Source: SVQP01 sp045652835 (GTDB taxonomy: Bacteria; Bacillota; Clostridia; Oscillospirales; CAG-272). Taken from it: 58,483 nt of DNA. Of the stretch, positions 8,153-16,120 are shown piece after piece. The DNA is taken from positions 1-58,483 of the forward strand of contig JAZOLE010000180.1 in NCBI GenBank assembly GCA_045652835.1, read 5' to 3'. A program made the translations under genes and the position numbers. Each line of letters opens with the position of its first letter. Position 1 is the first letter of the stretch. The notes below the pieces were generated by a model. That model saw nothing but the letters and a program-made list of their open reading frames with translations, searched no databases and was not told the DNA's origin.

Positions 8153-8811
8153 GACGTCTGGTTGTGCTTTTGATAGCGACCTGCTGTTTAATGGCAAGTA
8201 TTCCAATCAACGCTCATGCTGCCAATACAGATCAAAAGCGTATCGTATTAACGTTTGATGACGGTCCGCATCCCAAACAGACACGACAGATTTTAGATGT
8301 GCTTGACAGATATGGCATAAAGGCTACGTTCTTTGTCATCGGAATACACGCAAAAACTTATCCCGGAATCATTGCAGAGGTGCTTGAGCGCGGTCATGAG
8401 ATCGGAAATCATACAACTACGCATTCACATGCGAAAAATATGAATATTCAAGATTTGATCCATGAGATCACCGCATGCGAAACCGAAATTTATAACCAGA
8501 CGGGCATTCAAAGTACGTTGTTCAGACCGCCCGAAGGTGCAACAACTGAACAGTCACGACAAGTTGTGAAAAAATTGGGCTATACCAGCGTATTTTGGAC
8601 ACTTGATACGCGCGATTGGGCGCATACTCCGCCGGATAAGATCAGTGATTATATCATAGAAAATGCCAAAAATGGCGATATCATTCTGATGCATGATTAT
8701 ATCGGGGCGAACAGTCCAACTGTAAAAGCTTTGGAATCCTTTATCCCCGTACTGCTTGAACAAGGCTTTACGTTTGTGACAGCAGGCGAATTACTGCAAA
8801 GCATGAAATAA
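8149..8811 (+). CDS. NodB-domain polysaccharide deacetylase
   Basis: A 220-residue secreted or membrane-tethered deacetylase. A cleavable signal peptide ends near NAHA (residues about 1-24). Metal and catalytic motifs are intact: TFDDGPH (Asp-Asp), HTTTHSH, RPPEGAT and the LDTRDW segment. This is the peptidoglycan/chitin-oligosaccharide deacetylase (PgdA/CDA) branch, distinct from the PdaA-like neighbour. Its ATG overlaps the upstream stop as ATGA, so translation is probably coupled. A strong terminator follows. The substrate is probably cell-wall GlcNAc, inferred. Confidence 0.87.
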   Translation: MRRLVVLLIATCCLMASIPINAHAANTDQKRIVLTFDDGPHPKQTRQILDVLDRYGIKATFFVIGIHAKTYPGIIAEVLERGHEIGNHTTTHSHAKNMNIQDLIHEITACETEIYNQTGIQSTLFRPPEGATTEQSRQVVKKLGYTSVFWTLDTRDWAHTPPDKISDYIIENAKNGDIILMHDYIGANSPTVKALESFIPVLLEQGFTFVTAGELLQSMK

Positions 8812-8840
8812 AAAGCCGACCGCACCGCGGTCGGCTTTTT
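8811..8840. terminator. bidirectional terminator
   Basis: A 13-bp perfect stem (AAAAGCCGACCGC with its complement) encloses a 3-nt loop and is flanked by A and T runs. It serves the deacetylase pair and the convergent DUF624 gene. Confidence 0.9.
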
Positions 8841-8843
8841 CAG

Positions 8844-9791
8844 TTATTCAGACGTTACAGCAACGGGATCGATCATGTGCTTTTTGATAACGGGATATGC
8901 ACAGTAAACCGAAATGAATGCCATAAAAGCAAAGAAAAACAGTGCAGGAACAAAGATTAAGAAGCCAAGATTGTATTGCAAGCCAATAAATGCAAGGGCT
9001 GCCCACAAAGCCAAGCACAAAAGAATACCCAAAGCTGCCATCAGATTACGCTTAATTCCAAGTGCTGTAAATATCAATGCGTTTTTCAGCATTTTGTAAA
9101 GAGAAATATTGAATGTAATCATCATCAGATACATGTACATTCTCATGAACATATATACGATTATCAAGGCTGTAATGGCAAAAAACATCAGGTACGACCA
9201 GTAATTTGAGCGAGCGCTCCAAGTGTACATAAAGTCGATGAAAAGCACCACAATCACGCCTGCATCCATAAGACCCAAAATCAAGCCTTGCTTGAAATTC
9301 TTTTTGATAGCATAAAAATAATCCGAGAACATAAATACGCCGTCACCGCGCACAAGACCACGCAGAATGTATGTCACTGCGGTATTTTGCCATCCCCACG
9401 TAAGTGCAAGAATTCCCAACAGCAAGTACGGCAACCAGCTGGCATACGAGTTATACGTGATAAAGTTGATCTGAGGCAATATAGGCATCAGCTTGGTCAT
9501 AATCTCCACGCCGCCCGTGCCTGTAAGCTGCGAGCCCATAAGCGCAGAAAAAGCCGGACTGCTCATTGTAGGCATCTGCGGTCCGTTGAAAAAGATGTAA
9601 ACAGCAAGCGCGATTGGCAGAACCATTGCAAACATCATCAAATTGAGCGTAATCAAGTTTGAAAATTTGCGAAATACAAGCTTAAAAAAGTAACCAAGGT
9701 TAGGCGTAGTATCCTCACCGGGATCAACGCCGCGACCATCTCGATTCATGTCAAAAATATTCGGGATCTTAAATTTCTTTTGCTTTTCCAA
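8844..9791 (-). CDS. DUF624 (YesL-like) membrane protein
   Basis: A 315-residue polytopic protein with about six hydrophobic segments. The family hallmarks are visible: KNFKQGLILGLMDAG in the middle and ITFNISLYKMLKNALIFTALGIKRN near residue 235-260. DUF624/YesL proteins are frequent in Bacillota and often accompany sugar ABC transporters, but their function is unknown; no such transporter adjoins this one. A soluble N-tail of about 35 residues contains a D/G-rich stretch. The start is TTG, with AAAGGA about 10 nt upstream. No ATG gives a better N-terminus. Confidence 0.8.
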   Translation of the reverse strand: MEKQKKFKIPNIFDMNRDGRGVDPGEDTTPNLGYFFKLVFRKFSNLITLNLMMFAMVLPIALAVYIFFNGPQMPTMSSPAFSALMGSQLTGTGGVEIMTKLMPILPQINFITYNSYASWLPYLLLGILALTWGWQNTAVTYILRGLVRGDGVFMFSDYFYAIKKNFKQGLILGLMDAGVIVVLFIDFMYTWSARSNYWSYLMFFAITALIIVYMFMRMYMYLMMITFNISLYKMLKNALIFTALGIKRNLMAALGILLCLALWAALAFIGLQYNLGFLIFVPALFFFAFMAFISVYCAYPVIKKHMIDPVAVTSE

Positions 9792-9834
9792 ATCAGTAAA
9801 TTCCTTTGCAGATAATGAATTTTAAAACAATAAG

Positions 9835-10602
9835 TTAAGGCTGTGAATTTTGATGCAGCACCTCAAACGCAATAACGGTAGTTGCGGATGCAGCTGACAA
9901 GGAGCCATTGAAAGTACGACCGTAATCAATACGAACGATTTGATCGGCGCTGTTCAAAATTGCTCTGGAAATTCCTCGTTTTTCGCCACCAACTACAAGC
10001 AGCAAGGGTTTGTGCAAATCAGCCTCATAAATACCAACCGAATCACGGATACCGGCACATATGATACGGTAACCGGCAGCCTTACATTGTGCAATGGCAG
10101 TTTCCGGATCGCTGACGCGCACGTCCATCTGTTCAGCAGCGCCAGCAGAGGATTTTGCCACAATAGCGGGCACACACAAGCGATTCTGTGGCGGTAAAAT
10201 AACACCGTCAGCACCTGCAGCAAACAAAGAGCGTAAGGCAAAGCCTAAATTAAAGGGGTCTTCAATACCGTCCATCAACACCCAAAAGCCATCCCGGGGA
10301 ATTTGCGAGCAATTATGATAATAACGATCGCCACACAAAGCGACAATCCCTCCATGCGTATTACCTTGCGTAAGCTGATCAATATCCTCAGCAGAAACAA
10401 ACATAATAGCAAACCCATGTACAGCAGACATAGATTTCAAAAAACCTATCTCACGGTATTTACTGCGTTTTTTAGAGGCATCCACAAGCACAGCGTGAAT
10501 CGGACGGTTATTAAGACCGCATTCAAGTCCGTGAAACAAGGCTGAAATCGAAGTCATGCCTTCAAGTATACAGTTATATGAAATATCCTGATAAGACGGC
10601 AT
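9835..10602 (-). CDS. SpoU/TrmH-family RNA 2'-O-methyltransferase
   Basis: A 255-residue SPOUT-class enzyme predicted to methylate a ribose 2'-OH in rRNA or tRNA with SAM. After an RlmB-like N-terminal substrate-binding region, the knotted domain shows motif 1 (DGIEDPFNLGFALRS), motif 2 (LLLVVGGEKRGIS) and a motif 3 equivalent (IDYGRTFNGSLSAASATTV). Motif 3 departs from the usual SLNVSVA-type sequence. The ATG at 10602 is preferred over an upstream in-frame ATG at 10662 because GGAGG lies 7 nt before it. It is divergent from spoIIID. The exact target nucleotide cannot be told. Confidence 0.82.
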   Translation of the reverse strand: MPSYQDISYNCILEGMTSISALFHGLECGLNNRPIHAVLVDASKKRSKYREIGFLKSMSAVHGFAIMFVSAEDIDQLTQGNTHGGIVALCGDRYYHNCSQIPRDGFWVLMDGIEDPFNLGFALRSLFAAGADGVILPPQNRLCVPAIVAKSSAGAAEQMDVRVSDPETAIAQCKAAGYRIICAGIRDSVGIYEADLHKPLLLVVGGEKRGISRAILNSADQIVRIDYGRTFNGSLSAASATTVIAFEVLHQNSQP

Positions 10603-10619
10603 AAACAACCTCCGAAAAC

Positions 10620-10649
10620 ACATAATACAGCAGAATTGCGCATAAAAAT
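10620..10649 (+). promoter_or_regulatory. candidate sigma-E-type promoter of spoIIID
   Basis: An ATAAT element (10622-10626), a 14-bp spacer and CATAAAAAT (10641-10649) resemble the mother-cell sigma-E pattern (xATAxx-14-CATACAxT). The -10 has one deviation. In Bacillus spoIIID is sigma-E dependent, which is why the match was considered. Confidence 0.3.
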
Positions 10650-10680
10650 AAAACAGAAACAAAATGTGAGGTACCTAAGT

Positions 10681-10950
10681 ATGATGTACATATCTGCAGA
10701 AAAAGATCGATGCGTACTGCTTGCAAACTATATCATTGAAAATCGGGCAACAGTCAGATTGGCTGCAGCAAGATTCGGCATTAGCAAAAGCACAGTACAC
10801 AAAGATGTTACCCAGGTGCTACCGCACGTAAACAGAGCATTATATTTGCACGTAAAAGAAGTGCTGGATGAAAACAAGCAAGAAAGGCATTTACGCGGAG
10901 GCCAGGCAACCAAGGCAAAATACCTGTCACGGGGGCTGCAAAACAGTTAG
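10681..10950 (+). CDS. spoIIID: sporulation transcription factor SpoIIID
   Basis: An 89-residue DNA-binding protein acting in the mother cell during sporulation. The helix-turn-helix (VRLAAARFGISKSTVHKDV, about residues 24-42) and the basic C-terminal signature (RHLRGGQATKAKY) are those of SpoIIID, and length agrees with the family (about 80-95). The start at 10681 (two consecutive ATGs) follows GAGG by about 9 nt; an in-frame ATG at 10636 has no ribosome binding site. It is divergent from the methyltransferase gene. Its presence strongly suggests an endospore-forming lineage. Confidence 0.93.
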   Translation: MMYISAEKDRCVLLANYIIENRATVRLAAARFGISKSTVHKDVTQVLPHVNRALYLHVKEVLDENKQERHLRGGQATKAKYLSRGLQNS

Positions 10951-11260
10951 AACGCCCGGGGAAGTATTTGAAATTGCCAAATGCAGCTATTTTAGTCCCC
11001 TATATTATACAAAACTTTGATTTTGTATAATTGCATATCGGTAATTAAACAATGCCCTATTCTTGTCTTTTTATTCTGCATTCATGATTTTATCCCGAAT
11101 ATTATATCATAAACTTATAATAAAAACAAGCCTTCATAGTAAATTTCACTGTAGTTATGAGGAAAATTTACATATAACTCCATACTCCCCTTTGCTTATA
11201 GCAACCTCAACAAAATTCGCATCATAAAACTGTTCATTATCCCGAATTTCATTTTGCCCC
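10951..11260. other. AT-rich intergenic region with one inverted repeat
   Basis: No coding frame is convincing here. A perfect inverted repeat with 9-bp arms (TATACAAAA/TTTTGTATA, 11006-11029) has a 6-nt loop. It lacks a following T tract, so it may be an operator or weak terminator. The remainder leads into the promoter of the next gene. Confidence 0.4.
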
Positions 11261-11290
11261 TTTACTTTGAGCATCTTGATATGTTATAAT
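11261..11290 (+). promoter_or_regulatory. promoter of the 11332 gene
   Basis: TTTACT (11261-11266), 18 bp, TATAAT (11285-11290). The leader holds a small ACCGG/CCGGT hairpin directly before the AAGGAGG ribosome binding site. Confidence 0.55.
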
Positions 11291-11331
11291 AAATAAAACC
11301 GGTTAATTTTGCCGGTAAGGAGGATTTTATT

Positions 11332-11751
11332 ATGGCTATTAAAATGCGCGTACTTTGCACCCCCGGCAAAAAGAAGCTGGTTTCCATCACTCAGATGATC
11401 AAGCAGGAGTTTGAGCTCAACATCAACGCTGCGGACGTAATTCCGCCTGCTTACTCTTGCGACAAGGAGCGTTTGGTTGTTCTGTGTGTAACCTGCAAGG
11501 GTTCTTTGAAGGATGATATCAGACTGTTCATCAGCGAGCTTAACAAGACTCGTACTGCTAACGTTGCTTTGATGATCGACGGTACTCCCGACGGAGATGC
11601 TTACGTTCGCTCCCTGCTTGCAAATGCAGGCACTAACGTTTGCGAAAAGACGCTGTACATCAATGGCGGAAATCTGTTCAACTCCAAGATCAGCGATCAG
11701 GAGAAAACCGATATTCTCGCTTGGGTCAACGAATGCATCGCATCCATTTAA
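11332..11751 (+). CDS. small conserved protein, possibly flavodoxin-like fold
   Basis: A 139-residue soluble protein without signal peptide or membrane segment. The alternation of short hydrophobic strands and helices (MRVLCTP, ERLVVLCVTC, TANVALMIDGTPDG, EKTLYINGG) suggests a flavodoxin-like alpha/beta fold. The expected phosphate-binding TxGNT loop is absent; KKKLVS occupies that place. It is monocistronic with its own promoter, a strong AAGGAGG and a strong terminator. Codon use is enriched in preferred codons, hinting at good expression. The function is not recognised. Confidence 0.6.
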   Translation: MAIKMRVLCTPGKKKLVSITQMIKQEFELNINAADVIPPAYSCDKERLVVLCVTCKGSLKDDIRLFISELNKTRTANVALMIDGTPDGDAYVRSLLANAGTNVCEKTLYINGGNLFNSKISDQEKTDILAWVNECIASI

Positions 11752-11760
11752 CTCACATAT

Positions 11761-11786
11761 AAAAAAGAGGCGCAAGCCTCTTTTTT
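11761..11786. terminator. bidirectional terminator
   Basis: A perfect AAAAAAGAGGC/GCCTCTTTTTT stem with GCAA tetraloop separates the convergent genes at 11332 and 11805. Confidence 0.92.
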
Positions 11787-11804
11787 ATTGCTGGTTTTTC
11801 ACTA

Positions 11805-12548
11805 TCAATGTCCGAATTTGTAGCCGTAGAACATATCTTCCACCAAAAGCTTACCGTTTCTGTCCGTGATGATAATGTACGTCGCAGCGTTTCCATCGCT
11901 ACCGATATCGGTTCGGAACGTGCCATTATTCTTATGAATGGAATACTGAAGCACAAAGTGGTATTCCGTGTAGTCTCCAAGCTTTTTATCCGAAACCTTT
12001 TGCTGCATGATATTTGTGATCTTGATATCATAAAGCTGCGTCATAGTAAAGCCCGGGTCGGGCTCCACTTGCTTGTGCTCAAAATAATAATCGCTAAAGC
12101 AAGCATTATAAGCATCGGCATCTCCCATGATAATGCTTTCAACCATATCACAAATCAGCGTAACTCCCATGGCTTGCTTATCACGGTTTGAATCGTCAAG
12201 TTCAATCATAGAGCCAAGCTGCGTTTTGTCTGCGTAGTAATAAATCTTTCTGTCAAGCCCCAGATACTCTTTATCCTTCATGATATCATAATCGTAGTCG
12301 ATGGGATAGAAAATAATCGTAAAGTCATTTCCCTGATACTCGTTTCCTGCTCCCCCGGTCAGCCAATCTTCAAGCCAGGGGAAGTACCCATACAGGGTCT
12401 GTGCAACCGCATCGGTAAGAAAAGACGAAAAAATAAAATATACCATCACAAACGCAAGCATCGCGCAAAACGTAATGATTATGATCTTTTTGAGTTTTTT
12501 TGTTTGCTCTCGGGCGCTTCTTGGAATATCGTGTTGCTGCTGATTCAC
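11805..12548 (-). CDS. membrane-anchored protein of unknown function
   Basis: A 247-residue protein. A basic N-terminus (REQTKKLKK) is followed by one transmembrane helix (about residues 20-45, IIIITFCAMLAFVMVYFIFSSFL). About 200 extracytoplasmic residues follow, rich in Tyr and Asp (FYPIDYDYDIMKD). The end is a beta-rich stretch (HFVLQYSIHKN, YIIITDRNGKLLVEDM) reminiscent of NTF2-like domains, but this is not a firm call. The start codon is GTG with AGGAG 8 nt upstream, and a TTGCTT-17-TATAAT promoter lies before it. It is divergent from the fused PGM/signal-peptidase operon. Confidence 0.7.
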   Translation of the reverse strand: MNQQQHDIPRSAREQTKKLKKIIIITFCAMLAFVMVYFIFSSFLTDAVAQTLYGYFPWLEDWLTGGAGNEYQGNDFTIIFYPIDYDYDIMKDKEYLGLDRKIYYYADKTQLGSMIELDDSNRDKQAMGVTLICDMVESIIMGDADAYNACFSDYYFEHKQVEPDPGFTMTQLYDIKITNIMQQKVSDKKLGDYTEYHFVLQYSIHKNNGTFRTDIGSDGNAATYIIITDRNGKLLVEDMFYGYKFGH

Positions 12549-12581
12549 AAAATAATCTCCTATTCATAGTGCGTTGTGTTT

Positions 12582-12610
12582 ATTATATCATATTCTGCCG
12601 TCGAAAGCAA
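12582..12610 (-). promoter_or_regulatory. promoter of the 11805-12548 gene
   Basis: Minus-strand TATAAT (plus 12582-12587) and TTGCTT (plus 12605-12610) are separated by 17 bp. A small GCAAG/CTTGC inverted repeat overlaps the -35. Confidence 0.5.
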
Positions 12611-12684
12611 GCCTGCTTGCAAGGAAAGGTATGAATATCTTGCAAATTTTCTTGCAAAAAGTTTCGCATTATTTGCGAAAGGTG

Positions 12685-12713
12685 TTGTATAATTTGTTGA
12701 CATATGATATAAT
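12685..12713 (+). promoter_or_regulatory. promoter of the 12744-19034 operon
   Basis: TTGTAT (12685-12690), 17 bp, TATAAT (12708-12713). Transcription would begin near 12720, after the upstream ATG at 12717, which supports the ATG at 12744. An inverted repeat TTTCGCA/TGCGAAA (12662-12680) lies immediately upstream of the -35. Confidence 0.55.
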
Positions 12714-12743
12714 ATTATGAATAATTATTTCCCGGAGCAAATT

Positions 12744-14606
12744 ATGAAATATCTTGTTTTAATACCCGACGGAATGGCTGATTACTGCGTGGAGCAGTTA
12801 GATGATCAAACTCCTATGCAACAAGCGTACAAGCCTTGTATGGATGCGCTTGCCAAGGAAGCCATGGTTGGTATCGTCTCAAATGTCCCCGAAGGCATGG
12901 TTCCTGAGAGTGATACCGCGAATATGGCTATTTTATCATTCGATCCCAAGGTATATTCTCGTGGCCGCTCTCCGTTGGAGGCGGTCAGCATGGGGATTGA
13001 TATGCAGCCTGATGAAACTGCATTCCGTTGCAATCTTGTCACGCTTTCCGAGGACGAGGATCTCTATGAAGATAAGATCATGATCGACCACAGCGCGGAC
13101 GAGATTTCCACACAAGAAGCTGATGAGCTGATCAAAGCACTGCAAGAGCACTTTGGTAATGATTTTCGCACGTTCTATACAGGTGTTAGCTATAGACATT
13201 GCTTGATATGGAAGGATCAACCCGAAAGTTATCCTTTTATGCGTCCACATGATATTCTCGGTCAATGTATCAGGGATTATCTGCCCGTAGCCGAAGGCGG
13301 CGAGGATTATTATGCACTGATGAAGGAAAGCTATGAAGTGTTAAATAACCACCCCGTAAATCAGGCAAGACGCGCTCGCGGTCTGCGACCTGCAAACTCT
13401 GCATGGTTATGGAGCCCCGGAAAAAAGCCGACACTTCCCTCTTTCCGTGAAAAATGGGGAATTGACGGTGCTGTGATCTCTGCTGTAGACCTGATCAAAG
13501 GTATTGGTATTTGTGCAGGCATGCGCTCAATCGACGTAGAGGGTGCTACCGGCAACGTGCACACCAATTATGAGGGGAAAGCTCAGGCAGCAATCGATGC
13601 ATTCAAGTCAGGTATTGATTTTGTTTACGTACACGTTGAAGGACCTGACGAGTGCGGTCACCGCGGCGAGATCGACAACAAAGTACTTTCTATTGAATTG
13701 ATCGATCAAAAGATCCTTAAGCCGGTTTATGAGTATCTTGCAAGTTGTGACGATGATTTCAAGATCCTGATTTTGCCTGATCATCCGACGCCTTTGCAGC
13801 TTCGTACACATTCCTCCGATCCTGTACCGTTCATGCTCTACGATTCCAAGAAAGAATACGTGGGAGTTGATACCTTTGACGAGCAATCTGCAAGCCAGAC
13901 TGAAATCACTGTCGAGCATGGTCACGATCTGCTGGACATGGTCATTGATAAAAACGCTCAAGGCAATACATCAAGCCAAAATAATGCTAACAAGTCAAGT
14001 TCCTTTGCTTCAAATTTTTTTGACTATCTTGAGATATTCGTGCTTTCGATTACCATGGTGCTGATTTTGTTTACCTTCTGCGCCCGACTTTGCCGCGTGG
14101 ATGGTGAGTCTATGAAAAACACCTTTGAGAACGGACAAATGCTTGTTATCAGCGATTTGTTTTACACACCTGATAACGGTGATGTTGTAGTCTTCCACCA
14201 AACCGAAAGATATCAAAAGCCCTTGGTAAAGCGCGTAATTGCTACCGGCGGTCAGCAGGTTGTATTGAATTTTGATCAAAAGTCTATTGTTATCACGGAT
14301 AAGCAAACCGGTGAGCGTGTTGATTACAGCGACGAGTTTGCAACGTTTTATAACCGTGACAAGACCGATCATGGAGATCAATACGAATGGATTGATAATC
14401 TGTATTCCTCCAATAATCCTTTGAATGCCGTATATGATCAAGAATCGGGCAATTATGTATTTACAGTACCCGATGGGATGCTGTTCGTTATGGGAGATAA
14501 CAGAAACTTCTCCGCAGATAGCCGCAGCATCGGATTTATTGACGAGCGCACGGTACTTGGCAAAGCCATTATTCGTATAAAGCCCTTTACTATTTACACA
14601 GACTAA
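12744..14606 (+). CDS. fusion: archaeal-type phosphoglycerate mutase/putative homoserine kinase domain + type I signal peptidase
   Basis: A 620-residue two-domain protein. Residues 1-410 are a complete alkaline-phosphatase-superfamily aPGM domain: metal-binding PDGMAD (Asp9), PESDTAN (Ser56 as likely nucleophile), VEGPDECGHRGE (about 298-309) and LPDHPTPLQLRTHSSDPVPF (about 345-365). A Ser/Asn/Gln-rich linker (about 411-424) leads to one transmembrane helix (about 426-448). A full signal peptidase I follows: GESM with Ser456, LVKRVIATGG with Lys496, and GDNRNFSADSR from 584. The mutase would be cytosolic and the peptidase outside, which fits the topology. The frame is open throughout, with no internal ribosome binding site at the junction. 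The position before rbgA-rnhB is the normal lepB place. The start at 12744 has GGAG 6 nt upstream. Relatives of the first domain are annotated as proposed homoserine kinase; thrC in the operon makes that plausible. Confidence 0.88.
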   Translation: MKYLVLIPDGMADYCVEQLDDQTPMQQAYKPCMDALAKEAMVGIVSNVPEGMVPESDTANMAILSFDPKVYSRGRSPLEAVSMGIDMQPDETAFRCNLVTLSEDEDLYEDKIMIDHSADEISTQEADELIKALQEHFGNDFRTFYTGVSYRHCLIWKDQPESYPFMRPHDILGQCIRDYLPVAEGGEDYYALMKESYEVLNNHPVNQARRARGLRPANSAWLWSPGKKPTLPSFREKWGIDGAVISAVDLIKGIGICAGMRSIDVEGATGNVHTNYEGKAQAAIDAFKSGIDFVYVHVEGPDECGHRGEIDNKVLSIELIDQKILKPVYEYLASCDDDFKILILPDHPTPLQLRTHSSDPVPFMLYDSKKEYVGVDTFDEQSASQTEITVEHGHDLLDMVIDKNAQGNTSSQNNANKSSSFASNFFDYLEIFVLSITMVLILFTFCARLCRVDGESMKNTFENGQMLVISDLFYTPDNGDVVVFHQTERYQKPLVKRVIATGGQQVVLNFDQKSIVITDKQTGERVDYSDEFATFYNRDKTDHGDQYEWIDNLYSSNNPLNAVYDQESGNYVFTVPDGMLFVMGDNRNFSADSRSIGFIDERTVLGKAIIRIKPFTIYTD

Positions 14607-14626
14607 TCCCGAAAGGAAATGAACTA

Positions 14627-15499
14627 ATGCCCTCTCAGGTAATTCAATGGTTTCCCGGACATATGGCGAAAACGCGCCGCTTGATCTCGGAAAACCTTAA
14701 AAACGTTGACATTATCATAGAAATTCTGGATGCACGAATTCCCTATTCGTCCAGAAATCCCGAAATTGGAAAGATGATCGGTGAAAAACCCACGCTCCTG
14801 TTGCTGAACAAAGCTTCCTTGGCAGATCCTGCAGCGAACAAGCACTGGGTACAGCATTATACAAACGATCACACCGTATGTATCCTGACCGACTGCATTG
14901 GTGGCGAAGGCATTAAGCAGCTCAGCCCGGCTATCCACGATATTTTAATTGAAAAAGTGGAAAGATACAAAAATAAAGGTATGGCAGGCAGAAAGCTGCG
15001 CGCTATGGTGCTGGGTGTTCCCAACGTAGGTAAATCCTCGCTGATCAATAAACTTTGCGGCAATAAAAAAGCCAAGGTAGAAAACCGTCCCGGTGTAACC
15101 GTTGATAAGCAATGGGTTGCTACCAATATCGGTATTGATCTTTTGGATATGCCCGGAATCCTTTGGCCCAAGTTTGAAGAAAGAACGGTTGGCGAAAATC
15201 TTGCCATTACCGGTGCAATCAAGGACGATATTCTGGACATCGAAGAAATCGCCATGATTCTGTGCGGCAGATTACGCACACTCTATCCGGCACTTTTAAG
15301 TGAGCGCTACAAGCTTGGAGATATGTCGCAGTATGATGATATGAGCGATTACGATCTGATGCTTGCCATTGGTAAAAAGCGCGGATTTTTGATCTCGGGC
15401 GGCGAGGTGCATTCCGAACGTACTGCAAATATGCTGCTTGATGAATATCGTGCAGGAAAAATCGGACGCGTGACTCTTGATATGCGTCGCGACGATTAA
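14627..15499 (+). CDS. rbgA: ribosome biogenesis GTPase RbgA (YlqF)
   Basis: A 290-residue circularly permuted GTPase needed late in 50S subunit assembly. The permuted order is visible: QWFPGHMAKTRR at the N-terminus, G4-like LLLLNKAS (about residue 62), G1 GVPNVGKSS (about 130), G2 RPGVT, G3 DMPG, then a C-terminal RNA-binding region. The G4 motif reads NKAS where the family has NKxD; an Asp occurs three residues later (NKASLAD). This could alter guanine specificity or be tolerated. It lies 20 bp after the fusion gene and 9 bp before rnhB, a widely conserved gene order in Bacillota. Confidence 0.93.
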   Translation: MPSQVIQWFPGHMAKTRRLISENLKNVDIIIEILDARIPYSSRNPEIGKMIGEKPTLLLLNKASLADPAANKHWVQHYTNDHTVCILTDCIGGEGIKQLSPAIHDILIEKVERYKNKGMAGRKLRAMVLGVPNVGKSSLINKLCGNKKAKVENRPGVTVDKQWVATNIGIDLLDMPGILWPKFEERTVGENLAITGAIKDDILDIEEIAMILCGRLRTLYPALLSERYKLGDMSQYDDMSDYDLMLAIGKKRGFLISGGEVHSERTANMLLDEYRAGKIGRVTLDMRRDD

Positions 15500-15508
15500 G
15501 GAGCTATC

Positions 15509-16120
15509 ATGTTAGATTATACACTGGAATCCGAACTTTACGATCTTGGATATCAAAGCGTCTGCGGTGTTGACGAAGCAGGCAGAGGCCCTTTATGCGG
15601 CCCTGTTGTTGCAGCGGCATGTATTTTGCCGTGCGGACTTGTTTTGCCGGGACTCAACGATTCCAAAAAGCTTTCGGAGAAAAAAAGAGATCAGCTTTTT
15701 GATGTGATCAAAGAAAATGCAATAGCTTACTGCATTGCAAGCGCGAGTGTTGAGGAAATTGATCAGCTGAATATCTTGGAGGCTACGCTGCTTGCCATGC
15801 GGCGCGCAATTGACGGACTTTCGGTCAAAGCGGATTTTGCATTGATCGACGGCAATGTTTCCAGAGATTTTCAGATCGATGCCAAAGCCGTCATTTCCGG
15901 AGATGCAACTTCCCCGTCCATTGCGGCTGCTTCCATTCTGGCAAAGGTCACGCGTGACCGTATGTGTGTGGAGCTGGATGCCGCTTATCCGCAATACGGT
16001 ATAGCAAAACACAAAGGATACGGCACCAAGGTACACATGCAGGCATTGCGCGAGCACGGTGCTTCGCCCATTCACAGAAAGCAATTTGTGCGCTTTCTGG
16101 AAAAAGAAAAGCATGAATAA
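15509..16120 (+). CDS. rnhB: ribonuclease HII
   Basis: A 203-residue enzyme removing RNA from RNA-DNA hybrids and single ribonucleotides from DNA. The N-terminal catalytic signature GVDEAGRGPLCGP (residues about 20-32) provides the DE pair. The second Asp is in FALIDGN, and the conserved SIAAASILAKVTRD and YPQYGIAKHKGYGT segments follow. Length is standard. GGAG precedes the ATG. The last 8 bp overlap the start of yraN, so the two are translationally linked. Confidence 0.96.
   Translation: MLDYTLESELYDLGYQSVCGVDEAGRGPLCGPVVAAACILPCGLVLPGLNDSKKLSEKKRDQLFDVIKENAIAYCIASASVEEIDQLNILEATLLAMRRAIDGLSVKADFALIDGNVSRDFQIDAKAVISGDATSPSIAAASILAKVTRDRMCVELDAAYPQYGIAKHKGYGTKVHMQALREHGASPIHRKQFVRFLEKEKHE

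Noticed and set aside
12697..12702. TTGACA as the -35 of the fusion-gene promoter
   Set aside because: It lies only 5 bp from the TATAAT at 12708; TTGTAT at 12685 has the correct 17-bp spacing.
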